Positions 47,670 through 59,575 are shown, numbered from the stretch's first letter. The stretch is DNA of 64,000 bases from Polyporus tsugae (GCA_024305745.1 JAHRBS010000004.1:3100001-3164000), one strand, 5' to 3'. Notes: a model not told the origin generated them from the sequence alone. Translations and numbers: made by a program.

Positions 47670-48654
47670 ATGTACTTCTCCAAGGCCATCGTTGTCCTCT
47701 CCGCCGCCATCTCCGCCATGGCGAGCCCCCACATGGCCCGCGGCGTTCACCACCGCGACCTCGCCCGTCGCGCGGCCATGCCCTCCGTGCCTGAGCCCGT
47801 CGTGGTTCCTCAGAAGATGCTCAAGAAGCGCGCAAGCTCGAACCGCTGCCGCGTCCGCTCCACGACCGCAGCGGCAACGTCCACGTCCGTGTCGTCTTCT
47901 TCCTCATCCAGCGCGACCCACTCTACAACTGCAGCGCACACCTCGTCCAGCGCTATCATCCCGCCGCAGAACGTCGAGAGCACGGCCGCTGCTCCTCAGC
48001 CGACGTCGACCCAGGTCGCTCAGCCTACCACGACGAAGCAGGAGCCGACCACCACTGCCCAGCCGGCCACCACCCACAAGACGACCAGTGCAGCAGCGCC
48101 TACCACTTCAGCGTCGTCCGGTAGCTCGGCCAGTGACCCTCTTGGCATCCTCACTGGTACCCACTCTGGTGATGGTACGTTCTTGATGCATATTGTACAT
48201 TCCTTGATCTAATTTTACGCGTCTTCTTCTCAGGTACCTACTACGCGACTGGCCTTGGCTCGTGCGGTATCACCAACACCGACAGTGACAAGATTGTCGC
48301 GGTCTCCCACCTTCTCTACGACCAGTACCCGTGAGTCGGCTCTGGTTTGCGACGTAGGTTGCTATATATTCACATCGCTGTAGTGGTTACACCGGTGGCA
48401 ACCCCAACAACAACCCGGTGTGCAAGCAGATGATCCGGGCGACCTGTGAGTGCACTTCGTATTAACAAGTTCCTTGGCGCATCCAATTTACCCTATTCGA
48501 ACCCTCAGACCAGGGCAAGTCCGTCGAGGTCATGGCCGTCGACCGCTGCACCGGCTGTGCCATGTTCGACCTCGACTTTTCGCCCAGCGCCTTCGCTGAG
48601 CTCGCCGACTTCGCCGTCGGTCGTCTCCACGGCGTCGAGTGGGAGTGGATCTAA
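47670..48654 (+). CDS. Secreted RlpA/expansin-like DPBB protein
   Basis: Probable extracellular protein, 269 aa, exons 47670-48174, 48234-48330, 48384-48445, 48509-48654. Signal peptide MYFSKAIVVLSAAISAMAS, a dibasic region (RRAAMP, KKRASS) suggesting Kex2-type processing, then ~100 residues almost entirely Ser/Thr/Ala/Pro (likely O-glycosylated). The C-terminal domain is a double-psi beta-barrel: GTYYATGLGSCGITNTDSDK, VAVSHLLYDQYP, NNNPVCKQMI, VEVMAVDRCTGCAMFDLDFS, LHGVEWEWI. This fits the RlpA-like/barwin-expansin superfamily in fungi; members bind or loosen wall polysaccharide but no catalytic activity can be claimed. A TATA-like TACATAAG lies about 80 bp before the start. Confidence 0.9.
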
Positions 48655-50123
48655 AGCGGCGTCCTCGGACGCGGCCCCCATCGCTATCCACCGTGCAATC
48701 CTGCAAGGTACCACGACCTCATCCTTGCTGCTCATCAACATATTCCCCATCCGCAAAGTTGTCGTGTTTGGCTTTTTTTTATTGCGTTTTATATTCTGCC
48801 TCGTCTCGTTCTCTCGTCCCACCCTCGGCGCCAGGGGCGTTACTCGTCGTGTTCCGACCCCTGCGTGCAGAGGGTGGGCGACAGTCCGTGGAGGGATGGG
48901 ACACAATGCCGTGTTGTATTGCATGCAATAACCGGGATACACGTCGAGGATCATGATCCGCAGCGTAGCATATACGTAGGTTATTACTTATATTAGGTCT
49001 ATGTACTGTATGCGCGCTGGGCCGTGTGGAGCGCGGTTGGCGGTCGTTATTCTGGACGAGTCGCGCCTGTCTGGATCTGTAGCGTTCATTCCTACGTGAT
49101 CGGAAGCAATCAAAGAATCTCGGAGAAGGTTGTAAAATTTCTCCCAACATGCGTGAAATCCGTCCGCCGGATTGGCTGTGCGACTCGGAATATGTTCGCT
49201 GCCCACTTCTGTCCGTACGCTGCCTTCTGTGTTTCTGTCATCCCTGCACAGCCCTGCGGACACCTGGGCTTCGCAGCGCAGGGCTGTCGGAGGTATGTAG
49301 CGGCAGCGGCGGGCCTTCAAGCTTCATCGCGCCTGTCTGAGACTCCTGTTCAGCGCACGACTTTCTGACGGGCTGTCGCTTTGACTTATGGTCATGTCTT
49401 TGTGGAGTCGTTCCCAACGTGAGACCGCGCCAAGATTACGCCCACGCACATATTATTGCAGGACTGCGTAGGACTGCGTCCGGCTGGGACGGTCGGCCAA
49501 CCATACCCGCGATGTGATGGCGACACAAAGCTTGGCCACCGTCTAAGTAAGTATAGGGAGCAGCACCGGTTTCTGGGCGACAGTTACCGGCGTCAGTAGC
49601 TCGACAGTAGCAGACTTTAATAGACTTGAATATCGTCTCTGGCACCGAGCTCGAGCAGCCCCGTATGTGGCGCCGCTTTCCGCCACCGACGTGTCGCGGT
49701 CGCGGTCGCGATCACGTGGAAGACCATCATCGAGGTCAATGATGTGTGATGGCGGCATGGGCGACGCGATGATCTCGCGCATACTTATTCCCCTCCAGAG
49801 TCCAGACTCTATACCAGCTCCACATGTATATGTACTGACCTTATGTTCGGCTAGTATAGTACTACTTACTCTAAGCCCTCGGCTACGGAGATGCAAATAT
49901 TAATGCGACTCGGAGATCTGGATGCCAACCTCAACCACGCATGCGCAGCATACGCCCTCATGCAATGCAATTGCACTAGCAGAGAGGTTTCCGATGACAC
50001 GATCAAGCACGACCCTCGGTCGCCAGGCACACCGTTTGTACAGTACTGCGCGACCAAGAGAACAAGCCCCTCACGATCGCCCTCCGAGATCTGGAGGAGT
50101 CCACGCGTTGAAATATCGCCACC
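48655..50123. other. Gene-poor stretch after the expansin-like gene
   Basis: 1.5 kb. Frames at 49024-49368 and elsewhere are not protein-like. It holds an 11-bp inverted repeat (49248-49287), three tandem copies of GTCGCG at 49693-49710, and otherwise nothing I can support. Confidence 0.45.
49248..49287. repeat. Perfect 11-bp inverted repeat
   Basis: Arm ACAGCCCTGCG at 49248-49258 is exactly complementary to CGCAGGGCTGT at 49277-49287, with an 18-nt spacer. GC-rich hairpin potential in a region without genes; no T-run follows. Confidence 0.8.
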
Positions 50124-50456
50124 TCACCTAGTGGCCCGTCTCGATGACAATGTATCTCCGTTGCCAGCTATATACCTGATGTAGATGTCAGTCTATCTGT
50201 TGAGTGTATGATGACAGTGATCTCACCAACAGAATGTGTAGCGTTCCTCCGCCTTCAACAGCATGAGCATCTTACAGTGTTTGAAGTACCATAGACGAGC
50301 ATAGAGATGGCCTCCGTCGCTGACAATTGATAGATCGTAGTCCGTTCCTCTATCTTGGACTGGTGAGGTATCTGTCAAATCGAGTTTGTATTCATGGGGA
50401 CGCTTAATGATGTCATGTCGGGAGGCGTTTCCCAAGGGCAGCACAATTGGACGCAT
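50124..50456 (-). CDS. Hypothetical small protein or gene remnant
   Basis: Exons 50456-50227 and 50175-50124 join in frame across a 51-nt GT..AG intron to give 93 aa. The amino-acid pattern is protein-like (HDIIKRPHEYKLDLTD, GTDYDLSIVSDGGHLYARLW, LMLLKAEERYTFCWYIAGNG) and richer in hydrophobic/charged alternation than shadow frames nearby. I do not recognise it. It lies alone in a 2.4-kb gene-poor stretch, and no signal or upstream exon is evident, so it may be what is left of a longer gene. Start ATG is simply the first in frame. Confidence 0.35.
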
Positions 50457-51057
50457 GTGGAGGGTAACTCAGGGATCGTACTTGGGTATCGTCACCTTGT
50501 GCTGACGGGCCACCGAATTTCTTCTAAGGTCTTGCATTCGTGAGCAGGAATCAGGGAGGCGAGCTTCCTACGGACACATCGTCATCCGTCGCTTCGGCCA
50601 ACTCGCACACGCTTTACCTTCCGCCCTCCGCGGACCTGGACTTCGGCTCTCTCGTCCCGTTGGATACCCTCAAGGTCGGTGTCCGTGGACAAGGCCAAGG
50701 CGACAAGTCGTGAAGGGTAATGCTGTGGTGGTGGGTACTCAGGTCAAGGACTCCTTCTGCCAGTGGCACCGTGGTCCAGACATACCTAGTACGCTCCCGC
50801 CGGCCGGACTGGGGCCTTGAGAGTCCGTTTCCGAGTCCCCCGACAGAGTGTTGCGAAGAGAAGAAGCCTTGCGGCATGTCGGAAGAAGAGGGTTGCTACT
50901 TAACAGCGTGGACGTGAAGGAAGCTTTCAAGGGAGAGAGATGGCCATCGATATTGGCGCGCACAGGAGTTGAATGCGTTGATGATGCGTATCGATCTTGT
51001 CCGAATCCTTGCGTATCATGCACTCTCACCACACCACGACAAGAGCTTTTCGAGCAG
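50457..51057. other. Upstream region of the coiled-coil F-box gene
   Basis: 600 bp. The frame of the F-box gene is open upstream of its chosen ATG back to about 50848, so a longer N-terminus from an additional exon is possible but not demonstrable. Confidence 0.4.
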
Positions 51058-53175
51058 ATGGGAGCGGAAGAAACTGCTTGCGCGACCGTCTTGAAGGAAC
51101 TAGTCGATCGTCCACTGTCCGACATTGCTCAAGAGATTGACACACTCCGGCAAGAGAACGCCTTGCTCAAGACAGACCTCACTTTTCTCAAGGCGGAGCT
51201 CGCCACACTCTCACCCGTGAGCATATGCACGCTGGTTGCGCCACTGGCCCAATATTGATTAATTCTTCTTCCAACAGAAATTGACGGTAAACGAAAGAGA
51301 CAATAAGATCTTACGTGCAGCAGTCAGGTTCCTCATGCTAGAGGGTGGGGTAAGCTTCAATATTGCCCAAATCATTTGTGGGGCACTGCATGACGAGCCA
51401 CACGGCAGTTCCTACAGCCTGTCCCTAGAGTGTCATTGCATCTCCCCTCTTTGCCGCCGGAAGTGCTGTTACGAATATTCAAGGCCGCTGTTCCATCTCA
51501 ATACGAGCATGACCCGTCCGTAATGCGTCCCTGGAGTACGTGGCTGGACGACCTTCGGTTCCGCAAGGGGCTCGTTCTTGTCTGCAAGGCGTTCGCTGGA
51601 CCTGCGACGGCGATTCTATACGAAGACGTCGTCTTCCGTCGCATGGGCCAGATACCAGCACTCGCCCGCACTCTGTCTTCCCATGTAGGACGCGACGTTT
51701 CCTCGCTGATCCAACGCATACGGATGGACTCCTGCGTCGTCTGGGCTCCCTGCGCAGACGTGGTGAAGAAAGACCTGCTCTTCATCTTGCAAAGATGTAC
51801 CGCGTTACGGTCGTTCTCGTTCCACACGCACCCCAACTTCCCCACAACGAACTCAGCGCACGAAGATTCCCCTCACGCGTGGGACGGATTCAATCCCGCA
51901 TGGCTCCTGCATGATCACACGGACGACGTGGGCCGTTTGTTGCAAGGCGTTCTGTCTTCGAGCCTCCGCGAACTAGACATATCGATGTCTTTGTCCGAGA
52001 CCCAGGTCGCCGAGCTCCATGGATTGTTGTCCGCCGCCAGTCTCCTTCGCACTCTTAAACTTGGTCAGATTATGGCCCAACCGTTCGTCAAGGATGCATC
52101 CTCCCTCTCGAGACGAACGCTGCCTCGACTTGAGGAACTTCAAATGTACGTCGATCACCCTGGGTTCTCCGCGTATGTGAGCTCCCACTGGGTGCTTCCT
52201 GCCCTCACAAGCTTTACCATGATATACTGCGAAGTACTCCCCGAGACATTGCTCAAGCAGCACGGGCGCAGCCTCACCTACCTCCACGTTTTCCCGAAGA
52301 GGAAAGATCGCGTCTACGACTACAGCTGGGTGGCGTGCTCCGTAGGCCACATGGATGCCCTCTCAGAATGGTGTCCCGTTCTCGAGCACCTGGTCTTTCC
52401 GGCGACACGGCCACACAACAGCGCCGACGATATCATTTCTCATCTGCGTTCTTCCACCCTCCGCTACCTCGACATCTGGTGCTACAACTGTCTGGCGGCC
52501 CGCGGCGCGATCGAGTCCGAAGCCGCCGACGCGGTGGACCGGGGCCACCTTCCGTCCCTTGTCCGGATCCGCCGGTTGCGCAAGGTTCCGCGCATAGACT
52601 TGCCCGTGATATGCCACCCTTCTCTCGTTGCGGGCGACGAGGTGCGCCTGTACCGCCTCCCCGGCCTCTTCGTGGTCCAGACGTCCTGGTGCGTCGTCCC
52701 GGACAGCGGCTTACAGAAGGACCTCCCGTGGTTCGTGCATCTCCCGCCAGAGGACGACGACACGAAGACGTTCGTCTGCGAGTCAGAGTCAGACGGAGAG
52801 GACGAGGACGAATATGAAGACGAAGACGAAGATGAAGACGAAGATGAGGACGAAGACGAGGAGGGCGAGTCCTGCGACGATGAAGAGGCCTCCGAGGAGT
52901 CCGACGAGGCATACGACCCCTCCGACAACGAGATCGAGTCCGAGGGCTCGAGCAAAACCGAGGATTCCGAGGCGCAGATATCGGATTGGGAGCTGGACAT
53001 CCCCGCATTAAAGGAGGCGCGGTTGAAGGAGGTGTTCGATCGGGATACAATACTAGACATGTTCAGGGCGAGCCAAGAACGCGATGTCGACGAGCAGTTG
53101 GACGGTTCTTCGGATAGCGAAGGCGTGGGGGGTGAAGATGCGGAGCCGCGGATGTCAGTCTCTCCGACAGCATGA
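51058..53175 (+). CDS. F-box protein with N-terminal coiled coil and acidic tract
   Basis: 662-aa putative SCF receptor. Exons 51058-51216, 51278-51349, 51418-53175. The large exon has no ATG before its F-box (LPSLPPEVLLRIFKAAVPSQ); joining upstream exons in frame supplies one and adds a short coiled coil (IAQEIDTLRQENALLKTDLT, FLKAELATLSPKL, ERDNKILRAAVRFLMLEGG). This arrangement, coil then F-box, is common in basidiomycete F-box families. LRR-like strands follow (LRELDISMSLSE, LRTLKLGQI, LPALTSFTMIYCE, LRYLDIWCYNCL). Residues ~480-570 are one of the most acidic tracts in the window, nearly pure Glu/Asp, from a GAC/GAA/GAT codon run at 52795-52870. Substrate unknown. Confidence 0.85.
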
Positions 53176-53299
53176 TTACACATTTCACGAGGACACTTTA
53201 TGATCATACGCGCTTGTACAGTACGATGGCTGCATGTTCCCTGTTATAGAGTACTGGGACATGCATGGATCCCAACCTAACGCGAAAAGACACGGGCAT

Positions 53300-56275
53300 T
53301 CAGCGAATCCGTGCCAATGCACCTGCCCAATACGATGCCTCTGGCGCTCCCTGTACGGCTTCGCTGACTGTGGCTTCCAGACCATCGTGTACACCGGTGG
53401 TTCGATATCTTTGAGCGATTATGGTGACGACAAGATCGAGAACCAAGTGCCGAAGGGGCGATTGAGCGGGCAACTTTGCATACGGTCCAGGAAGCTTCCC
53501 GCGTGCTGGGTGTGTGATGGAGAAGTACGGGAGAAGGCGGGAGCGCAATGCTGCAGAGGTCTGGGGGACATACGGAAGGTCAGCGTAAACTTACGTATAC
53601 GGCACGGTCTTGTGGAAGGGATGAGATCGACGGAACCACTTACACTCGGTTGAAGCAGTCTGGAGCGGCGTTGCGTGAGACGAAGGAGGAGCCGGACGAT
53701 CGTCTGCGTGGGTTGCAGGCTGGAATCAAATAGTATGATGACGAAGTGCTGCAAAATGCACCGACCTCTGTAGTGGCTAGTTGGTTGCTTCCCAGCTCCC
53801 AAAGCGTCCTCGGGAGTTGCAGAATCCACTCTTCTAGCTTTGCGTCCTGTTCGGGGAAGCGACCAACTTCAAAGCTGCCTATGTACTCTGGTTCCTTGTC
53901 CAGCTGGAAGAATGTTTCATTCAGCGCACGACCGCGAAAGAAATATGCATGACCTACGAGCAATAATCTGCCAAGGAAGTCGACCGTATGTCTCTTCACG
54001 GCGGATGTAGATGAAGCCTTAATGGCGTGGTCTACGACGACGGAGAAGATCGAATTTGAGGGATCTAATGCATCCGAGCGCTGACTGTTGATCAAAGACC
54101 ATATGGTAGGTAGCAACGCGATGTACACCTGTGGCGTTATAGGCCGCGGTAGGGATTGGGAGGGAGCAGGACTTTGCCCTTGGAGGAGGAGCACTATATA
54201 TGCGCTGACGCGTTCAATTTGGCGGGAGTGCGTGGCGGACGCGGTTGCGCTAGTGGACTCCAAATGAGCACTGCGTCCAGGCCGAGGCGTCCTCCGCGAC
54301 GATGTTTGGTGAGTGGTACTCCGCTGGGAGGCCAAAAGGAGGAAAGACGAAAGCTCGCAAAAGATGAGATTGAGGTCTTGGAAAGCTTGCTCGACCTTGA
54401 TATCTCGTCTCGCGTTCGGAGCGTTGACGGCGAATGGGAAATATGGCGAGAGGTACGACAAGATAGTCTGCAGATTTGTCTCCGCAGATTCGTGTGTTGT
54501 CCCCGACTGTGGCGGATCAGACGGCGAAGGATAAGTATAGTGGTAGTAATAGTGGACGTACCTCAGCTGTGTGCTGCAATAGCCGGCCGTACAGACTGCG
54601 GCATATTCGACAGACGACTATGACCATTTGCAACTCCGTCTCAGGTGGACTGGAGCTAGGAGAAAATACTGTTGGAGCGCAATCGAGGAAGGTCGACACC
54701 AGCGTTGGATGAAGTGTTCGCGCTAAATGCTGGGGCCTAATCAGGACGTGGCAGAGATGGCACGAGGAAAAAGGACGTACTTCTGCACAGACGATTTCAG
54801 CATTAGTTCCCGACTCAAGTCGCCCTTCTTCTCGGAGACTCGCCACTGCAGTATCAACATCTTTCATGTCATGCAATGACCAGGCCGAGGTACAAGGGTC
54901 TGCGGCGAGAGGAAATTGGCCAACGAAGCTCTCTCCGCTGTCTTCAGAGATTTCTGGTGACCATATCCTATGATCTTCCAACCGGAGGATATGATTTCCG
55001 GGCAACAAAAAGCTTGACTGAAGAAGAGCATAGAAAGTGTTGAAAGCTGACGTCGACGCAAACGAAGAAGATAGGTACCAGGTGGGCGTCGTCAGCCCTC
55101 CAGTAGATAACTCCGCGGTACCCTTCGCGTTCCACGAAGACGAGACGGCGTAGGCCAAGAAAGACTCGAAAGATCTGAGGACGACGAGCTTCGACTATAT
55201 ACGGTATAGCGATCAGTCATGTACGTACGCATAAACGAATTTGAGGTATGGCTGCTTACTGTTGGTGACAGGACAACACTTGACGTAGAGGTCGCTTGTA
55301 CGGGTCCTGTGTCTGACACAATCGTCAGTAGGTTTTCACGCCAATGTTGATACAACCATACCGCCACCTTCCCCAAACGTCGTCCCCGCGTTCAGGATGC
55401 CGAGATAGCCTTCCATGACCCTCCTTCCATGACTACCTCCCCCAGGATGCATCCAGCCTTCTGTGACAACCTCTGGGATGTACTCAAGGTATATGTCCAA
55501 GAACCGGACTGCATCAATGCGGATCTCAGGGAAGATGTGCGTCTGTGCAGACGTAGTGAAGAGGAGAAGAACAGGAGAATGAGGCGTAAGGTCATCCTAT
55601 GTCATGATAAGATGAGCATCCCCGTATGCAGAGCCGGACAGCCACTTACTCGGGGCACTTGCCGGAATAGCCACGAGAAGAACGATAGGAGGGTCTTGCG
55701 GACACTCGCATCCTAGAGTACGGGTAAGTCAGAACGCTACCTACCACCTTTCCGCAGGTCACTTACCTCGTCACCAATCAGACGAACACAGCCGTTTATC
55801 AGAGGTGTGAGGTGTGCTAGGGTGAGCTGAGGATGAGTCTCCAGTAGCTCACGTAACCCAAGGATAGCATCTGGCAGATGTAAGCTTCGATAACAGGTTC
55901 AATAAACTTTGTATATCACCTCTTCGAGTACTAGCATTGTAATGCTTCATATGAACGAGGAGAGCCTCGAAGGTGAGTTTCCGCTTCGTGCTGGGAGCGT
56001 CCGCATCTTTCCCGACAGCGATGCTCTGAGTCGGTAGGGCAATTGCTGGAGCTTATATGAGACACAGAAGACTGGCGTTCGGTAAACACTCACATCTTGC
56101 CTTGAAGGAAGTGTCTACGACGTTGCTCGGTGCCTGCTTGCCCTTTCCTAGCTTGAGTTTAGCTTTCTGAGGCCAATCGTCAGCGCTTCGACGTTCAATG
56201 ATGCGTATTCGACAAGAAAATATGCACAGTGAAGTCTGCAGCTTTGTCCTTCTTTTTCTTGGTGCTTTTCGGCAT
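53300..56275 (-). CDS. IPI1: Pre-rRNA processing protein IPI1/TEX10
   Basis: Subunit of the Rix1 (PELP1-TEX10-WDR18) complex acting on pre-60S particles in the nucleus. 780 aa, 12 exons: 56275-56228, 56166-56094, 56051-55920, 55870-55767, 55712-55650, 55596-55368, 55312-55260, 55191-54781, 54729-54562, 54506-53766, 53703-53644, 53560-53300. N-terminus MPKSTKKKKDKAADFTKAKL, then KLGKGKQAPSNVVDTSFKAR, LTFEALLVHMKHYNASTRRD, AILGLRELLETHPQLT, DASVRKTLLSFFSWLFRQVP, IFPEIRIDAVRFLDIYLEYI: the Ipi1 HEAT region. The rest is helical as in TEX10 and much longer than the ~330-aa yeast protein. Joins of the last three exons rest on frame and helix continuity. Confidence 0.9.
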
Positions 56276-56725
56276 GGCGGTCAACTGATCACGGCGACTG
56301 TTGGAATTGGAAGACGCACCGGGACCCGGGAGTTCCGACACGGGCGCCAATTGACAGCAAAATTGTGTGTCCGCTTTCGGCAACTCGCCTGGTTGAAACC
56401 CAACCACGACTTGAGCCTCGTATGTCCTCTGTGTGCCTCTCATCCGAATCCAATACCTCTTGAATTTCGCAGCCATATCATATCAGTCGCAGGACCTTGA
56501 AAACGGACTGAATCACACTTCTTCGAGGCATAGCGCGACGCCGTGGACGTGTCACTCGGACGAAGCTGCAGCTGGCCCCCTGTCCGTCACGGGATAACAG
56601 AGTGCTCGCGTCGACGTTCCGCTACTCCCGCTCAATGGACAGAAGATGTCGACGTTGGTGTTGTGCGCAACACCTGACTGTTCTCCGATGTTACGCCGGA
56701 GAAGGGGCTTCTGTCGCCTGCCACC

Positions 56726-56794
56726 GACGGAGCTCCTTTCAATGGAATAACAAGAACCACTGACGGAGCTCCTTTCATTGGAATAACAGGAACC
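56726..56794. repeat. Direct repeat, 33 bp, two copies, in mannanase promoter
   Basis: Copies at 56726-56758 and 56762-56794 (36-bp period) share GACGGAGCTCCTTTCA..TGG AATAACA.GAACC with two mismatches. It lies about 80-150 bp before the mannanase ATG, upstream of the TATA-like box. It could be a duplicated activator site; no known factor site is claimed. Confidence 0.85.
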
Positions 56795-56819
56795 GTCAGA
56801 CGCATTTCAGCTGGAGCGC

Positions 56820-56827
56820 TATTTAAG
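56820..56827 (+). promoter_or_regulatory. TATA-like box of the mannanase gene
   Basis: TATTTAAG, 48 bp before the ATG at 56875. Confidence 0.45.
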
Positions 56828-56874
56828 CGTAGGAGGCGAGAACGTTGGATTCGCTGACTCTGGTCGCGTTCATC

Positions 56875-59377
56875 ATGCGTCCAATCCCTCTAGTTGGTGT
56901 GTTGTCGCTATGCACTGCGTTCCTATGTTGCGACTTGGGGACTGCGACTACTCTGTCGAAAACCCGGCGGGTTCCTTCTGGATTTGTCACGACAAACGGC
57001 AAGCAATTTGAGCTGGATGGAAAACCGTTCGTGAGTCTTCCGTTCGCCCGCCCATCATGTATATATCTGATAGATGCCCTCGAATCAGGCATTCGTCGGG
57101 GCGAATTCTTACGTGCGTATCACCATGCATATCGAAACTTGTTCTTACCACTTGTCTCGTAGTGGCTACCCCTTTTGACGAGCCAAGTCGACGTTGACGC
57201 CACGTTGCAGTCCATGAAAGAAGCAGGTGTCAAGGTTCTCCGGACGTGGGTGAGGCATACGTGTGATCTCGTGCCTCAGGATAATTCACTGATGTGTGGT
57301 GTTGTTTGCGTTTGCAGGGGTTCAATGCTATCAACGGGACGGAGATGGAGAGCGCACTGGAAACGAATCTGACATACTATCAGGTGCGGACATCGACACG
57401 GTTTTCTTCTAAACATGCTTCTGATCACCTTTTCCAGGTCTGGAACAGTAGCCAGTGGACCCTTAATGAAGGGCCCCAGGGTCTGCAGCGTTTGGACAAT
57501 GTCATAGCCTCTGCAGCCAAACATGACATCAGGCTTATCGTCGCCTTCACTAACAACTGGTTTGTCTTGATTCTTCTATCCATAACCTGACGCTCATCAC
57601 ACGGTAGGGTTGGTTACGGTGTAAGCTCGCAAAGTATATTATGCCTCGGCAATCTTAGAATATTTTGTGATACAGGGCTCCGACCTTTACGTGAATTGGA
57701 TCGCTGGAGCTGGTCAGCCGCACGATGTTTTCTTCACGGACGAACAGATAATTGCTTCTTACCGTGAGTCACTAGGACTCACTTGCGAGACCACGGTGGC
57801 CGCTGATAATCCTCGCAGAATCCTACGTGAAGACTATCGTGGAACGCTACAAGAGTTCCACCACCATCTTCGCATGGGAGCTCATGAATGAGGCACGATG
57901 TTTGAGCGACACGCTCCCCGCTGGCCCTACTTGCGTGCCTGGTTCCAATACCCTCAGAACGTGGTACAAGCAACAGTCGAACTTCGTTCGAAGTTTGTGA
58001 GGAAGTGGCGGACCTATGATTACAACATGAAAGCTGATTTTGCATAGGGATCCCAATCACTTGATCACGACCGGTGGGGAAGGGCACTTCTTCTGGAAAC
58101 ATCCACTCAAATAGTGCGCCATTCAAGCCTATGTGTCGTTCTGCAGATGACGTCAAACGTTGTTTTTAGTTGGTTCAACCACACGTTGGTCAGTGACTAC
58201 AACTACAACGGACAAGGTGGATGGGCGTTAGTCTGGCGACGTTACTTTCGTTACTCATCAAACACGTAGCTGGAGAAGACTTCGATGGTGATATGCTCTT
58301 GCCGAACATTGACTTTGGAGCCTACGTATGTATTCATCTGTGCGCGTTGATACACAAGCTGAATGCTATTCATGTAGCACCTCTATCCCCAATCCTGGTA
58401 TGCATCATGAGTCTTCCAGCGATATGCTATTCTGAACCACCTTCGTTACGACAGGTACCCGGAGCTGGTGAGTATTACGAGATCAATCATTTGTGACCTC
58501 GCTCATGTATCTTGCCGTGAGGACCAACCGGGGTCCAACTTCACGATCGAGCAGTGGGGCTTAGAATGGATCGATCAACATATACATGGCGAGCTGCAGC
58601 TATCTATGTACCCGCACCCTTTCAGCTGACCATCAGTGTGCCAGCCGCTAACAAGGCCAACAAGCCTGTCATTTTGGAAGAGTTTGGCGTCGGCGGACTG
58701 CGTAAGCTTACCCGACCTCTATCCGCAGCGGACCTGACTCCTGTCCAGAGAACAAGACTACCATATACCCTAAGTGGGTACAACACGCATTGGACACGGA
58801 TCATGCGTAAGCGTGTCGCTCCCTATCTTGTGCGATACATGACGTTAACTTCATCCTCGTCAGCGGGTAGCTCTGCCGCTTCTGTTTCTTGGGGCTGAGC
58901 GCTGACATGACCTACCCACTGGCATTCTAGGATCATGCCATGGCAGTGGGGTCAGCTAGGTCTCACAGAGGACGGCGGAAACCGCCCCATCAAGTATACG
59001 GACGCAATCGTGGGCGGTGTAAGTGCCTGTAGGACTCTTGTTCCCCGGTTTTAATCTCACGAGGTTATTTTCTTCGCGGCTCAGGCTTCCCCGAACGACG
59101 GTACGTCCACGATTCGCATCTCGATCCATATCGTCTAGCCTATCTGCAGATCCACTGATGCTTTTGTCCGCCATTCTAGGCAACACTTTCTATCCTAATC
59201 AGACTCAAGTCTGGGATATCTTCACGTAAGTCCGCCACCGCCCTCCCCCGGCCCCCGTGCCTCGATGCTGGAGCCGCACGGCTCCGAGATCGAGGGCGGC
59301 GACATTCGAAATTCGGGCTGCTTATTGATCGCCGTGCTAGGAGAGCCGCGAAGATCCAGAACGCCAGATCGGGTTGA
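56875..59377 (+). CDS. Secreted endo-beta-1,4-mannanase, GH5 subfamily 7
   Basis: Hydrolyses mannan backbones of plant hemicellulose outside the cell. 434 aa, no CBM. Twenty exons: 56875-57030, 57089-57112, 57163-57249, 57318-57383, 57438-57559, 57608-57620, 57676-57763, 57819-57996, 58048-58113, 58170-58216, 58270-58325, 58378-58397, 58455-58467, 58522-58588, 58645-58701, 58749-58806, 58931-59018, 59085-59100, 59180-59225, 59341-59377. Signal peptide MRPIPLVGVLSLCTAFLCC. Motifs: FELDGKPFAFVGANSYW, VKVLRTWGFN, LIVAFTNNWVGYGGSDLYV, FAWELMNEARC (acid/base Glu), AYHLYPQSWYPE, KPVILEEFGV (nucleophile Glu), AIMPWQWGQLGL. Two exons are 13 nt. The intron at 58589-58644 starts GC (gcgagc). The 124-nt intron before AIMPWQW may hide an alternative exon. 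Confidence 0.93.
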
Positions 59378-59575
59378 ACGAGGCGGCTACAAGTACAGAG
59401 GATGACTATGGTACATGGATGATGGATGTGATCGATGCGGCGAATGTGAACATAACAAATGCGACGCGAAGCGAGGATATGGAAACAAACTCCCCTAGGA
59501 TTTCATCCAGTTCCCCGGCCCAACTCCCTCCCATGCTCACGACATGGATCCTGTCAGCAGCAGGGTCGTTCAATT

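Larger units (their letters stand above)
56276..56874. promoter_or_regulatory. Divergent promoter region IPI1/mannanase
   Basis: About 600 bp. It contains a near-perfect direct repeat (56726-56794) and a TATA-like TATTTAAG (56820-56827) close to the mannanase start, consistent with a regulated core promoter on the right side. Confidence 0.5.

Noticed and set aside
49024..49368. 114-aa plus-strand frame in a gene-poor region
   Set aside because: Composition is that of random GC-rich DNA and it spans the inverted repeat; no introns or motifs support it.
58807..58930. Additional exon inside the long mannanase intron
   Set aside because: A possible acceptor at about 58863 opens a frame that stops after some 12 codons, and including it would break the conserved run into MPWQWG.
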